19,409 nt of DNA from an uncultured Sphingomonadales bacterium (GTDB taxonomy: Bacteria; Pseudomonadota; Alphaproteobacteria; Sphingomonadales; Sphingomonadaceae): positions 1 through 19,409 of the forward strand of contig CALDKP010000267.1 of assembly GCA_937898535.1 (NCBI GenBank), given 5' to 3'. The notes beneath the pieces are model-generated. The model worked only from the letters and a program-made list of their open reading frames with translations. It was not told the origin of the DNA and ran no database searches. Within the stretch, counting starts at the first letter, position 1, and every line of letters begins with the position of its first letter. Below are positions 1-5,901 of the stretch, piece after piece. Made by a program: the position numbers and the translations under genes.

Positions 1-780
1 CCTGAGGGGTCGGAATCGGACAAGCCATTCAGCCGCTTCATGTCGATCTATGCGGCACTTTGCCGCAATCATATGGCCAAATGGGGTACAACCCAGCGGC
101 AAATCGCCGCCGTTTCTGCGAAAAACCACCAGCATTCGGTACACAATCCTTGGTCGCAATTCCGCAAGCCCTTCACCATCGATGAAGTCCTTGGTTCGCC
201 GCCAATCACCTATCCACTGACGTTGCCGATGTGCGCACCGGTAACCGATGGCAGCGCCGCCGCAATAATCTGTACCGAAGAAGGCCTGAAGCGCATCGGC
301 GCTGACCGTAGTCGCTGTATTAAGGTCGCCGCCAGTGTCGTGCGTTCGGCGAGCAGCCGTAGCATCGACCAGCATGAACTTAACCTCGCCCGTCTGGCGG
401 CAAATCAAGCTTATGAAATTGCAGGTCTCGGCCCCAGCGACATGCACGTCGCGGAAGTGCATGATGCTGCAGCCATGGGTGAAATTATTCAGGTCGAAAA
501 TCTTGGCTTCGTTGAAATGGGACATGGCGGACCTGCGGCAGAACGCGGCGACTTCACCATCGGCGGCCGCATTCCGGTAAACCCATCAGGCGGCCTGGAA
601 TCCAAGGGACATCCGTTGGGCGCGACCGGTATTGGCCAACTGTACGAATTGGCAACCCAGCTTCGCGGTGAGGCTGGCGCACGGCAAGTCGAAGGAGCGC
701 GGCATGCTATTCAGGAAAATGGCGGCGGCAATATTGGCGTCGAAGAAGCCGCTGTTGCTATCCACATCCTCACGAAATAA
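1..780 (+). CDS. Thiolase (SCP-x / acetyl-CoA acetyltransferase-like), 3' part only
   Basis: The reading frame is open from base 1, so the 5' part, with the acyl-accepting cysteine of thiolases, lies outside the window. About 259 residues are visible. Counting from the Met at base 40, there is an HDAA motif at about 141-144, where SCP-x-type thiolases often have HDCF. An NPSGG stretch starts at 181 and GHPLGATG at 190-197 keeps the catalytic His. A C-terminal ENGGGNIG at 226-233 stands where classical thiolases have CxGGGxG. The family condenses or cleaves acyl-CoA thioesters. The substitutions fit the SCP-x/lipid-transfer-associated branch rather than biosynthetic AtoB. A cyclase and an SMP-30 protein follow closely, so a catabolic role is likely; the substrate is unknown. 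Confidence 0.88.
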   Translation, partial: PEGSESDKPFSRFMSIYAALCRNHMAKWGTTQRQIAAVSAKNHQHSVHNPWSQFRKPFTIDEVLGSPPITYPLTLPMCAPVTDGSAAAIICTEEGLKRIGADRSRCIKVAASVVRSASSRSIDQHELNLARLAANQAYEIAGLGPSDMHVAEVHDAAAMGEIIQVENLGFVEMGHGGPAAERGDFTIGGRIPVNPSGGLESKGHPLGATGIGQLYELATQLRGEAGARQVEGARHAIQENGGGNIGVEEAAVAIHILTK

Positions 781-792
781 TTGGACAATATC

Positions 793-1593
793 ATGCGTTT
801 AATTGACCTAACAGTGTTGCTGGATCCCGCCAATCGGGAAAAACTGCCCCCTGCCTTGCAACATGCCGCTGGCGTCGTCGCACCCAGGATCGACTATAAC
901 AATCCAGCTGAGCAGGCGGGCAAGGACGAATTTTGTGTAAGCCTTGGCTGCACCCATGCCGACCTACCTGATGGTGAAGGTTGGGGGTCTGAGAGTCTGA
1001 ACGACTTCAACTCCCATTGCGGCACGCACGTCGATGCGCCCTTGCATTCGGGAACGCAATGCGAGGGCAAGCCTGCGCGGACAATTGACCAGATCGACCT
1101 TAATGAATTGTATCGCCCCGGCATGGTGCTTGATCTGCGGCCGTGGGCCAAGGGTGGCGAGTATATTACGCCCGATATGCTTGACCGCGCCATTGCAGCG
1201 GTAGGCCGCCCGGTCGCACCCGGCGACGCTGTGCTGCTGCGTACCGGTCAGGAAGCCTACACGATGGACGATCCGCAGTTTTTCAATCAACCGGGTATGT
1301 CGGCGGAATCAACACTTTACCTCACCAACATGGGGGCCACGATACTTGGCACCGATGCAGTGGGATGGGATATACCGTTCCGCCTGATGAACGCCAAATG
1401 GCAAGAACAGGGTGACAAGACACTGCTATGGGATGGCCACAAAGCCATCACGAAGCGCGAAGCCTTCATTGTGCAGCAGTTGTGCAATCTTTCGGCATTA
1501 CCGCCGACCGGCTTCCACGTTGGCTTCTTCCCGATCAAGCTTGCCCGTTGCAGCGCCGCCCCGTCGCGGGTTGTTGCCTTCGTTCCAAATTGA
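793..1593 (+). CDS. Cyclase family protein (kynurenine formamidase-like metal hydrolase, PF04199)
   Basis: The 266-residue product has the hallmark HCGTHVDAPLH at residues 75-85. Its His75, His79, Asp81 and His85 match the HxGTHxDxPxH metal-binding signature of the cyclase/kynurenine formamidase family. Members hydrolyse amides or cyclic esters using divalent metals. The start is taken at the ATG at 793, beginning MRLIDLTVLL, which is typical of the family. A TTG directly after the thiolase stop, at 781, would add four residues. Neither start has a convincing ribosome binding site, and translational coupling to the thiolase 12 bp upstream is plausible. The C-terminal segment ending PSRVVAFVPN is normal for the family, so the gene looks complete. 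The substrate cannot be inferred; a role in tryptophan breakdown is not supported by the neighbours. Confidence 0.88.
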   Translation: MRLIDLTVLLDPANREKLPPALQHAAGVVAPRIDYNNPAEQAGKDEFCVSLGCTHADLPDGEGWGSESLNDFNSHCGTHVDAPLHSGTQCEGKPARTIDQIDLNELYRPGMVLDLRPWAKGGEYITPDMLDRAIAAVGRPVAPGDAVLLRTGQEAYTMDDPQFFNQPGMSAESTLYLTNMGATILGTDAVGWDIPFRLMNAKWQEQGDKTLLWDGHKAITKREAFIVQQLCNLSALPPTGFHVGFFPIKLARCSAAPSRVVAFVPN

Positions 1594-1600
1594 TTGGGTG

Positions 1601-2461
1601 ATGACATTGACTGCTCTTTCACCGTTGGTTGGACTTGGCCACGGCCTGCGTTTTACCGAAAGTCCACGTTGGCGGCAGGGCCGGTTGTGGTTCATCGACA
1701 TCCACGATTCAGCGGTGAAGTCAGTCAGCCTTGCTGGCGATTTGCGGACCGAGATTGTATTGCCGTTTAAGCCGAACGGCCTCGGTTTCTTGGCCGATGG
1801 CAGTGTTGTTTTCAGCGATGCCCTTCACCTTGCGTTCAAGCGCTGGGATGGGTCGGTGCTCCATAACCATGCCGATTTATCATCAACCAGCGTGTTCTGC
1901 CTGAGCGATGCGATTGCCGATGATGCGGGACGAATCTTTGTAGGCGACATAGGCTATAATTTTTGGAACCCAGATGCCGCGCCAGTCGATAGCTGCGTCA
2001 TCACGCGCATTGAATCAGATGGCTCATTGACCAAGGCCGCCGAAGGTCTCAGCTTTCCCAACGGTATGGTCATCACAGACAATGGCAAAACACTGGTTAT
2101 TGCCGAAACCAATGGTTTCCGCCTGACAGCGTTTGACATCGGCACGGATGGTGTACTGTCAAACCGCCGCATTTGGGCGCAACTGCCTGAAGGTGTCCAG
2201 CCTGACGGTATCTGCCTTGATGGCGAAGGCGCAGTCTGGGTTGCCAATCCGGCTGGTAACCCATCTGTATTGCGCGTGCGTGAAGGCGGAGCTGTGCTCG
2301 ATACAATCGATCTCGACACGCACGCCTATGCCGTCGCGTTGGGCGGTCCGGAGGGGCGCCACCTATTCATCTGCACCTCCGCGAGCCACGATCCTGTCGA
2401 GATAGCGACAAGCCCGAGCGCACAAATATTGGTTACCGAAGTGGTTGGTCCCGAGTTCTAA
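1601..2461 (+). CDS. SMP-30/gluconolactonase/LRE family protein
   Basis: The 286-residue product matches the six-bladed beta-propeller lactonase family. Putative metal ligands are Glu20 in RFTESPRW, Asn154 in SFPNGM and Asp202 in VQPDGI. The family hydrolyses sugar lactones or other cyclic esters with a divalent metal. The ATG at 1601 is chosen because it lies 7 bp after the cyclase stop and gives the usual N-terminal length. Upstream extension in the same frame would overlap the cyclase gene and is not conserved-looking; a GTG at 1598 is an alternative. No signal peptide is seen, so it is probably cytoplasmic. With the thiolase and cyclase it forms a tight three-gene catabolic run that ends just before a repeat element and the recombinase module. 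Confidence 0.87.
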   Translation: MTLTALSPLVGLGHGLRFTESPRWRQGRLWFIDIHDSAVKSVSLAGDLRTEIVLPFKPNGLGFLADGSVVFSDALHLAFKRWDGSVLHNHADLSSTSVFCLSDAIADDAGRIFVGDIGYNFWNPDAAPVDSCVITRIESDGSLTKAAEGLSFPNGMVITDNGKTLVIAETNGFRLTAFDIGTDGVLSNRRIWAQLPEGVQPDGICLDGEGAVWVANPAGNPSVLRVREGGAVLDTIDLDTHAYAVALGGPEGRHLFICTSASHDPVEIATSPSAQILVTEVVGPEF

Positions 2462-2464
2462 AAT

Positions 2465-2526
2465 TGTCCGCTTTCAGGTAAACCCATTTTGAACTCTAAC
2501 GACCACTTTTGGGCGCAAAGCGGACA
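2465..2526. repeat. Inverted repeat TGTCCGCTTT / AAAGCGGACA
   Basis: TGTCCGCTTT at 2465-2474 is the exact reverse complement of AAAGCGGACA at 2517-2526, with 42 bases between the arms. It starts 3 bases after the SMP-30 stop codon. The architecture resembles the dispersed palindromic intergenic repeats common in sphingomonad genomes; that assignment is from memory, not from a comparison. No T-run follows the right arm, so it is not a canonical terminator. Confidence 0.6.
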
Positions 2527-2742
2527 TCTGTATCAATGCCTGAACAGAGCTTTGTCCTGCGGTGAGGCTTTGTTTAGCCAACTTAGCCGCAATGACGACT
2601 CTAAGTGCTCAAATAATCTAAATTTCTGCCTATCGAGCGCATAATCCATTCGACTTCTGCGTACAGTCGAGCATTGCTGTTTATATTCAAGCGCCCCGAC
2701 ACAAGGCGGCGTTAGACCCGGCAGAGCGATCAGCTGGGCTTT

Positions 2743-2788
2743 GGGTGGTGGGGCAGCATGATGCTGCGTCGATTAAGGAGAACCACCC
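2743..2788 (+). promoter_or_regulatory. Possible translation-controlling hairpin over the DUF3489 ribosome binding site
   Basis: GGGTGGT (2743-2749) is complementary to ACCACCC (2782-2788), which touches the ATG at 2789. Between them lies the near-perfect palindrome GCAGCAT-G-ATGCTGC (2753-2767), then AAGGAG (2775-2780) as the ribosome binding site, 8 bases from the ATG. If the outer stem forms in RNA, the Shine-Dalgarno site sits in a closed loop beside the start. The central palindrome could equally be an operator for a dimeric DNA-binding protein, and the downstream DUF3489 product is a candidate autoregulator. Complementarity is directly visible; any function is inferred. Confidence 0.4.
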
Positions 2789-3034
2789 ATGACAAAGACC
2801 AAAAAGCCTGAGGGTATAGAAACAATCATAGTCCCCTCAAAGCCTCAACAGATCTTGGATCTGCTGACCCGGGATTGCGGTGCCACGCTCGCAGAACTCG
2901 CGACACTTGCAAACTGGCTGCCGCATTCCACGCGGGCATATCTGACCGGCCTGCGGAAGAAGGGGCACGTCATCGATAACGAGAAGGTGGGTGGGGTGCG
3001 CCGCTACCGCATATCATTCTCGCCCGAGGCATAA
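2789..3034 (+). CDS. DUF3489 domain-containing small protein (winged-helix-like)
   Basis: The 81-residue protein has the layout of DUF3489: a variable basic N-terminus, then a helix-turn-helix-like core at about 20-75 running from PSKPQQILDLL through LRKKGHVI to VRRYRIS. It reads like a winged-helix DNA-binding fold in which the last strands form the wing. A clear AAGGAG ribosome binding site is present. It is the first gene of a three-gene run with DUF2924 and a serine recombinase, an arrangement recurrent in sphingomonads and other alphaproteobacteria. A role as a regulator or accessory factor of the recombinase is inferred; no biochemical function is established that I know of. Confidence 0.82.
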   Translation: MTKTKKPEGIETIIVPSKPQQILDLLTRDCGATLAELATLANWLPHSTRAYLTGLRKKGHVIDNEKVGGVRRYRISFSPEA

Positions 3035-3044
3035 GGTGGTGGTT

Positions 3045-3494
3045 ATGACAAACAGCCTAAGCTTGGAACTGGCTAGCCTCTCCACCATGAAGCCTGGCGA
3101 ACTGCGTTCTCGGTGGCGCGAGGTCTATCGTAACGTGGCACCGGACATCGGACCCGATCTGTTGCGGCGCGGTATCGCCTATCGCCTGCAGGAACGAGGG
3201 CAGGGAACCCTGACCAGTTCCACGCGCCGTGACATTGAACGCCAGATAAAGAGGCTAGGCAAGGATGATGGAGGAGGGGTGATTGCGCCTTCCCTAAAGC
3301 CTGGAACTCGTCTGGTGCGGTCGTGGCGTGGAAAAATGCATCAGGTGCTTGTTCTTGATGACGGGTTTGAGTTCGACGGCAGGAGGTATGCATCGCTCAC
3401 CCAGATCGCAGGCGACATCACCGACACACATTGGTCCGGGCCAAGGTTCTTTGGCCTGGTCACTAGGCGACGGAGAAGGGCAGTAGGGCCATGA
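3045..3494 (+). CDS. DUF2924 domain-containing protein
   Basis: The 149-residue protein has the typical DUF2924 pattern. An N-terminal helical part begins ELASLSTMKPGELRSRW, and a C-terminal beta-rich part contains KPGTRLVRSWRGKMHQVLVL, a GFEFDGRRYASLTQIA stretch and a closing HWSGPRFFGL. The ATG at 3045 is preferred because AAGGTGG (3033-3039) precedes it and because an earlier in-frame ATG at 2991 would overlap DUF3489. Its TGA overlaps the recombinase ATG in an ATGA junction, so the two are probably translationally coupled. The basic surface and constant pairing with a recombinase suggest a DNA-binding accessory role, possibly directing site choice; this is inference. Confidence 0.87.
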   Translation: MTNSLSLELASLSTMKPGELRSRWREVYRNVAPDIGPDLLRRGIAYRLQERGQGTLTSSTRRDIERQIKRLGKDDGGGVIAPSLKPGTRLVRSWRGKMHQVLVLDDGFEFDGRRYASLTQIAGDITDTHWSGPRFFGLVTRRRRRAVGP

Positions 3495-5104
3495 TATCAC
3501 CTAACCGCAAGCGCTGTGCCATCTACACGCGCAAATCGACCGAGGAGGGGCTGGAGATGGAATTCAACAGCCTGGATGCGCAGCGTGAGGCATGTGCTGC
3601 TTATATATTGAGCCAGGCAGGCGAGGGATGGGAACAGGTCGACGAGCTGTACGATGACGGCGGCTGGTCAGGAGGTTCCATGATCCGTCCTGCACTGAAG
3701 CAACTGCTCGACGACATACAGGCAGGCAAGGTCGATATTGTTGTGGTCTATAAGGTTGACCGACTGACCCGGTCGCTTGCGGACTTTGCCAAGATCGTCG
3801 AGATCCTTGATGCAAAAGGCGCGTCGTTCGTGAGCGTCACACAGGCGTTCAACACTACCAACAGCATGGGCCGTTTGACGCTCAATGTATTGCTATCGTT
3901 CGCGCAGTTCGAACGCGAGGTCACAGGCGAACGTATCCGAGACAAGATTGCAGCCTCCAAGCGCAAAGGCATGTGGATGGGAGGTACGGTTCCCCATGGC
4001 TATCGTGTTGAAGACCGCAAGTTACTTATCGAGCCAAGGGAAGCCGAGGAGGTGCGCTATATCTTCGACAGGTATCTTGAGCTCAAATCCGTTCCGGCAC
4101 TGGTAGATGACCTCGCACGACACGGCATGCGCACCCGCACGCGCCATCGCAAGGCAGGCGGTACCATCGGCAATGTCTGCTTTGGAAAGGGACCACTGGG
4201 GTTCCTGCTCAAGAACCCCGTGTTCATAGGCAAGATCAAACACAAGGATGCCGTTTATGACGGTGAGCATGACCCGATAATCGATCACGACACCTTTGAA
4301 CGCGTCCAGACCATGCTTGCGAGTAACAATCGCGATAAGCTGATATCGAAGCATGCAAAGTCGCCAAGCCTTTTGGCAGGCCTTGTCACTGATCCTGATG
4401 GCAGGCCAATGTCGCCGTCACGCGGAAAGAAGGGGTCGAAGCAATATTGCTACTATGTCACCCGATTCAAACCCGGCGAAGACCGCTCGACCATCTGCAG
4501 ACTGCCAGCTGGTCCGCTCGATCAGATTGTCATAAAAACCTTGAAGGCATATCTCAAAAAGCCCGCTGAACCTGATGTATCAACATGCAAGGTTGCATGG
4601 CAGGCCAATTGCCAAGCCGAAGCCGCATTAGCTGACAGCCTTGATCATATTACAACGAGCGCGTTGCGTGCGATATTGATTGACTGTCTTGTGAAGGTGA
4701 ATGTTGCCGCCGACCGGATCGACGTTGTGATCGGAAACGAAGATGCAGTTACTATAACGACACCTGCACAAATGGTTCGCCGAGGAAATGAGGTTCGGAT
4801 TGCCCTGTCGCCTGATGGCGAATCCGCCAGTGAAAAAAATGCTGATGCTGCCCTCGTTCGCCTCGTGGCTCAGGGTTTTGCAGCAAGAGAGCATCTCCTA
4901 ACCGGCGAAGACATTCCAGCAGTATCGCATTATGACAAGCGGCACTTGCATCGGCTTGCCAGGATGTCTTGGCTGGCACCGGACATCATAACCGCCATTC
5001 TCGATGGTCGGCAGCCTGTTCAACTGACCGCCCGGCACCTGATGCGCTGTGCAGATATCCCTATGGAATGGCAGCAGCAGCGGCACTTCCTCGGGTTCAG
5101 TTAG
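3491..5104 (+). CDS. Large serine recombinase (recombinase family protein)
   Basis: The 537-residue product has a serine resolvase/invertase catalytic domain at about 8-155. The nucleophile is Ser16 in IYTRKSTEEG, and the active-site arginines are in VYKVDRLTRSLADF (86-99). A Recombinase domain follows at about 170-285 (GTVPHGYRVE through DTFERVQTML), then a beta-rich and helical C-terminal part. The zinc-ribbon cysteine pairs of many large serine integrases are not evident; this is usual for the sphingomonad group that travels with DUF2924. The C-terminus ending QRHFLGFS looks native and no frameshift is seen, so it is probably functional. It starts in a 4-bp ATGA overlap with DUF2924. It catalyses site-specific DNA strand exchange through a 5'-phosphoserine intermediate. 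Confidence 0.93.
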   Translation: MISPNRKRCAIYTRKSTEEGLEMEFNSLDAQREACAAYILSQAGEGWEQVDELYDDGGWSGGSMIRPALKQLLDDIQAGKVDIVVVYKVDRLTRSLADFAKIVEILDAKGASFVSVTQAFNTTNSMGRLTLNVLLSFAQFEREVTGERIRDKIAASKRKGMWMGGTVPHGYRVEDRKLLIEPREAEEVRYIFDRYLELKSVPALVDDLARHGMRTRTRHRKAGGTIGNVCFGKGPLGFLLKNPVFIGKIKHKDAVYDGEHDPIIDHDTFERVQTMLASNNRDKLISKHAKSPSLLAGLVTDPDGRPMSPSRGKKGSKQYCYYVTRFKPGEDRSTICRLPAGPLDQIVIKTLKAYLKKPAEPDVSTCKVAWQANCQAEAALADSLDHITTSALRAILIDCLVKVNVAADRIDVVIGNEDAVTITTPAQMVRRGNEVRIALSPDGESASEKNADAALVRLVAQGFAAREHLLTGEDIPAVSHYDKRHLHRLARMSWLAPDIITAILDGRQPVQLTARHLMRCADIPMEWQQQRHFLGFS

Positions 5105-5140
5105 CGCCTCCCTAAAACAAAAGTGGTGCCACGAAATAGG

Positions 5141-5166
5141 GCCCCGGAGAACTCCGGGGCTTTTTT
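5141..5166 (+). terminator. Intrinsic terminator of the recombinase run
   Basis: GCCCCGGA (5141-5148), a GAAC loop and TCCGGGGC (5153-5160) form a GC-rich stem followed by six Ts. It lies 36 bases after the recombinase stop and is a textbook Rho-independent terminator on the plus strand. Confidence 0.88.
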
Positions 5167-5180
5167 GTGAGATAGAGCGC

Positions 5181-5240
5181 CTGCAAGGTGTCTCTTGCAG
5201 CGGATTTGCAAAATTAATGATCACAAGTAACGGAAGTTAC
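5181..5240. other. Two short perfect hairpins between recombinase and tRNA-Thr
   Basis: CTGCAAG-GTGTCT-CTTGCAG (5181-5200) and GTAAC-GGAA-GTTAC (5227-5240) are perfect dyads within 60 bases. They lie after the recombinase terminator and before the 3' end of the tRNA gene read on the minus strand. Neither is followed by a strong T-run on either strand. They are candidates for recombinase binding half-sites or for tRNA 3' processing or termination; there is no decisive evidence. Confidence 0.35.
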
Positions 5241-5298
5241 GCGATAATTTCTGCTCTAAGCCAGCCGTCTGAAATCGGTGAAGATATTGGGGACTTCC

Positions 5299-5373
5299 TG
5301 GTGCTGCTGGGGAGGATTGAACTCCCGACCTCGTCATTACCAATGACGCGCTCTACCACTGAGCTACAGCAGC
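5299..5373 (-). tRNA. tRNA-Thr (anticodon GGT)
   Basis: On the minus strand the acceptor arms GCTGCTG and CAGCAGC pair perfectly, followed by A and an encoded CCA. The D arm is GCTC-AGTGGTA-GAGC. The anticodon stem CGTCA/TGACG encloses the loop TTGGTAA with anticodon GGT. The T arm is GGGAG-TTCAATC-CTCCC. All arms are intact, 75 nt including CCA. The 3' end faces the recombinase module, but the gene is not split and no second copy of its 3' end was found elsewhere in the window. Confidence 0.97.
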
Positions 5374-5390
5374 ATACACAGAAGGTGGGG

Positions 5391-5419
5391 CGTATGCGAA
5401 GGGACGGGGCGGTTGTCAA
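5391..5419 (-). promoter_or_regulatory. Sigma-70-type promoter of tRNA-Thr
   Basis: Read on the minus strand, a perfect TTGACA -35 box (plus-strand 5414-5419) is followed after 17 bp by CATACG (5391-5396), a weak -10 with the central ATA conserved. Transcription would begin about 10 bases before the mature tRNA 5' end at 5373. The position and consensus -35 make this the likely tRNA promoter. Confidence 0.6.
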
Positions 5420-5488
5420 GCGGCTTGCGCCTTTGCGTGCGATTTGGCATCGGGTGCGCGGGCAGTCAGAATGGATCGGAGAACGCAA

Positions 5489-5614
5489 TTGGCTAAAGAT
5501 GCCCAAGACAAAGAGCGGATTAAGGCCGAACGGTTGCGCGAGGCCCTGCGTGCCAATCTCCGCCGCCGAAAAGCGAAGCCGCAAAGCCAAGAGCCGGACG
5601 CGCCGAAGGTATAG
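5489..5614 (+). CDS. Small basic conserved hypothetical protein (41 aa)
   Basis: The 41-residue product begins MAKDAQDKERIKAERLREAL and continues with a basic stretch ANLRRRKAKP. I recognise this as the kind of tiny protein with a KAERLREALxANLxRRKAQ core found in sphingomonads, often near murA; murA is not in this window. The TTG at 5489 is preferred because GGAG (5478-5481) sits 7 bases upstream and the product then begins like its relatives. The in-frame ATG at 5471 would add six residues but has no ribosome binding site. The core is predicted to be one long charged helix. Its function is unknown; nucleic-acid binding is only suggested by charge. Confidence 0.65.
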   Translation: MAKDAQDKERIKAERLREALRANLRRRKAKPQSQEPDAPKV

Positions 5615-5673
5615 CCGCCCAGCGGCAGGGCAGGGACGATGGCCGCTGAGAAATAACTGCGATTGATGGGGAC

Positions 5674-5701
5674 AAAAAAAGACCCGCTGTGAAGCGGGTC
5701 T
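5674..5701 (-). terminator. Minus-strand intrinsic terminator without an assigned gene
   Basis: AGACCCGC (5680-5687), loop TGTGAA and GCGGGTCT (5694-5701) form an 8-bp stem. Seven As at 5674-5680 give a T-run only when read on the minus strand; the plus-strand exit (TAAAA) has none. It therefore serves something transcribed leftwards from 5.70-5.90 kb, where no confident gene exists. A 39-codon minus-strand ORF (5819 to 5700) whose stop overlaps the stem is the best candidate. It does not serve tRNA-Thr, which starts further left. Confidence 0.75.
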
Positions 5702-5901
5702 AAAAGGAAAAGAACTCCCGTTTTTCAACGACGGAGCCCTCGGGTCGCGCCACGATAATGCAGAAGTTTGGTGAAATGCGATTGGATGGAATCGTCATCA
5801 CCCCATAAAATTCGGACATTTGCGACCAAAATGATCTTGGTACGCTGCATGAGCATAATCTCGCCGTTGCACCTTGCACGCGACTCGTGAATAGCAACGC
5901 A

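Larger units (their letters stand above)
2462..2788. other. Intergenic region between the catabolic run and the recombinase module
   Basis: There is no credible gene in these 327 bases. The left part carries a 10-bp inverted repeat (2465-2526) immediately after the SMP-30 stop. The middle is AT-richer than the flanking genes and contains a TATATT hexamer at 2682-2687, but no good -35 partner at 16-18 bp, so a promoter is only possible. The right end carries a nested inverted structure covering the ribosome binding site of the next gene. The left boundary of the mobile module probably lies here; no target duplication could be identified by eye. Confidence 0.6.
2743..5166 (+). mobile_element. 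Putative DUF3489-DUF2924-serine recombinase mobile module
   Basis: Three co-oriented, tightly spaced genes (10-bp gap, then 4-bp overlap) are bracketed by a regulatory-looking hairpin on the left and an intrinsic terminator on the right. The module sits between a catabolic run and a tRNA-Thr gene, a usual place for acquired DNA. The true ends are unknown: no direct repeats flanking the module were found by eye. An exact 10-nt match in inverted orientation (2502-2511 and 5118-5127) lies outside the genes on both sides but may be chance. It could be a complete small element or a remnant or one edge of a larger island containing the upstream catabolic genes. Confidence 0.5.

Noticed and set aside
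302..306. SAMEN instead of GAMEN in the M1 peptidase (residue numbers 302-306) as an inactivating change
   Set aside because: GAMEN position 1 varies in active M1 enzymes, and the zinc site HExxH-18-E is intact.
1412..1600. 63-residue N-terminal extension of the SMP-30 protein
   Set aside because: It overlaps the cyclase gene in another frame and does not resemble the family N-terminus.
2707..2720. GTTAGAC resembling an integron attC core (GTTRRRY)
   Set aside because: No matching RYYYAAC partner or attC-like paired structure lies nearby and there is no integron integrase or cassette array.
5299..5373. tRNA-Thr as the integration site of the recombinase module
   Set aside because: The tRNA is complete and no duplicated tRNA 3' end was found in the window. 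tRNA targeting is typical of tyrosine rather than serine integrases, so adjacency alone is insufficient.
5049..5666. 205-codon plus-strand ORF from the recombinase end past tRNA-Thr
   Set aside because: It runs through the recombinase C-terminus, a strong terminator and the tRNA gene, and encodes nothing recognisable.
5237..5728. 163-codon minus-strand ORF across tRNA-Thr and the 5.68-kb terminator
   Set aside because: It covers a real tRNA and terminator; composition looks like a chance open frame.
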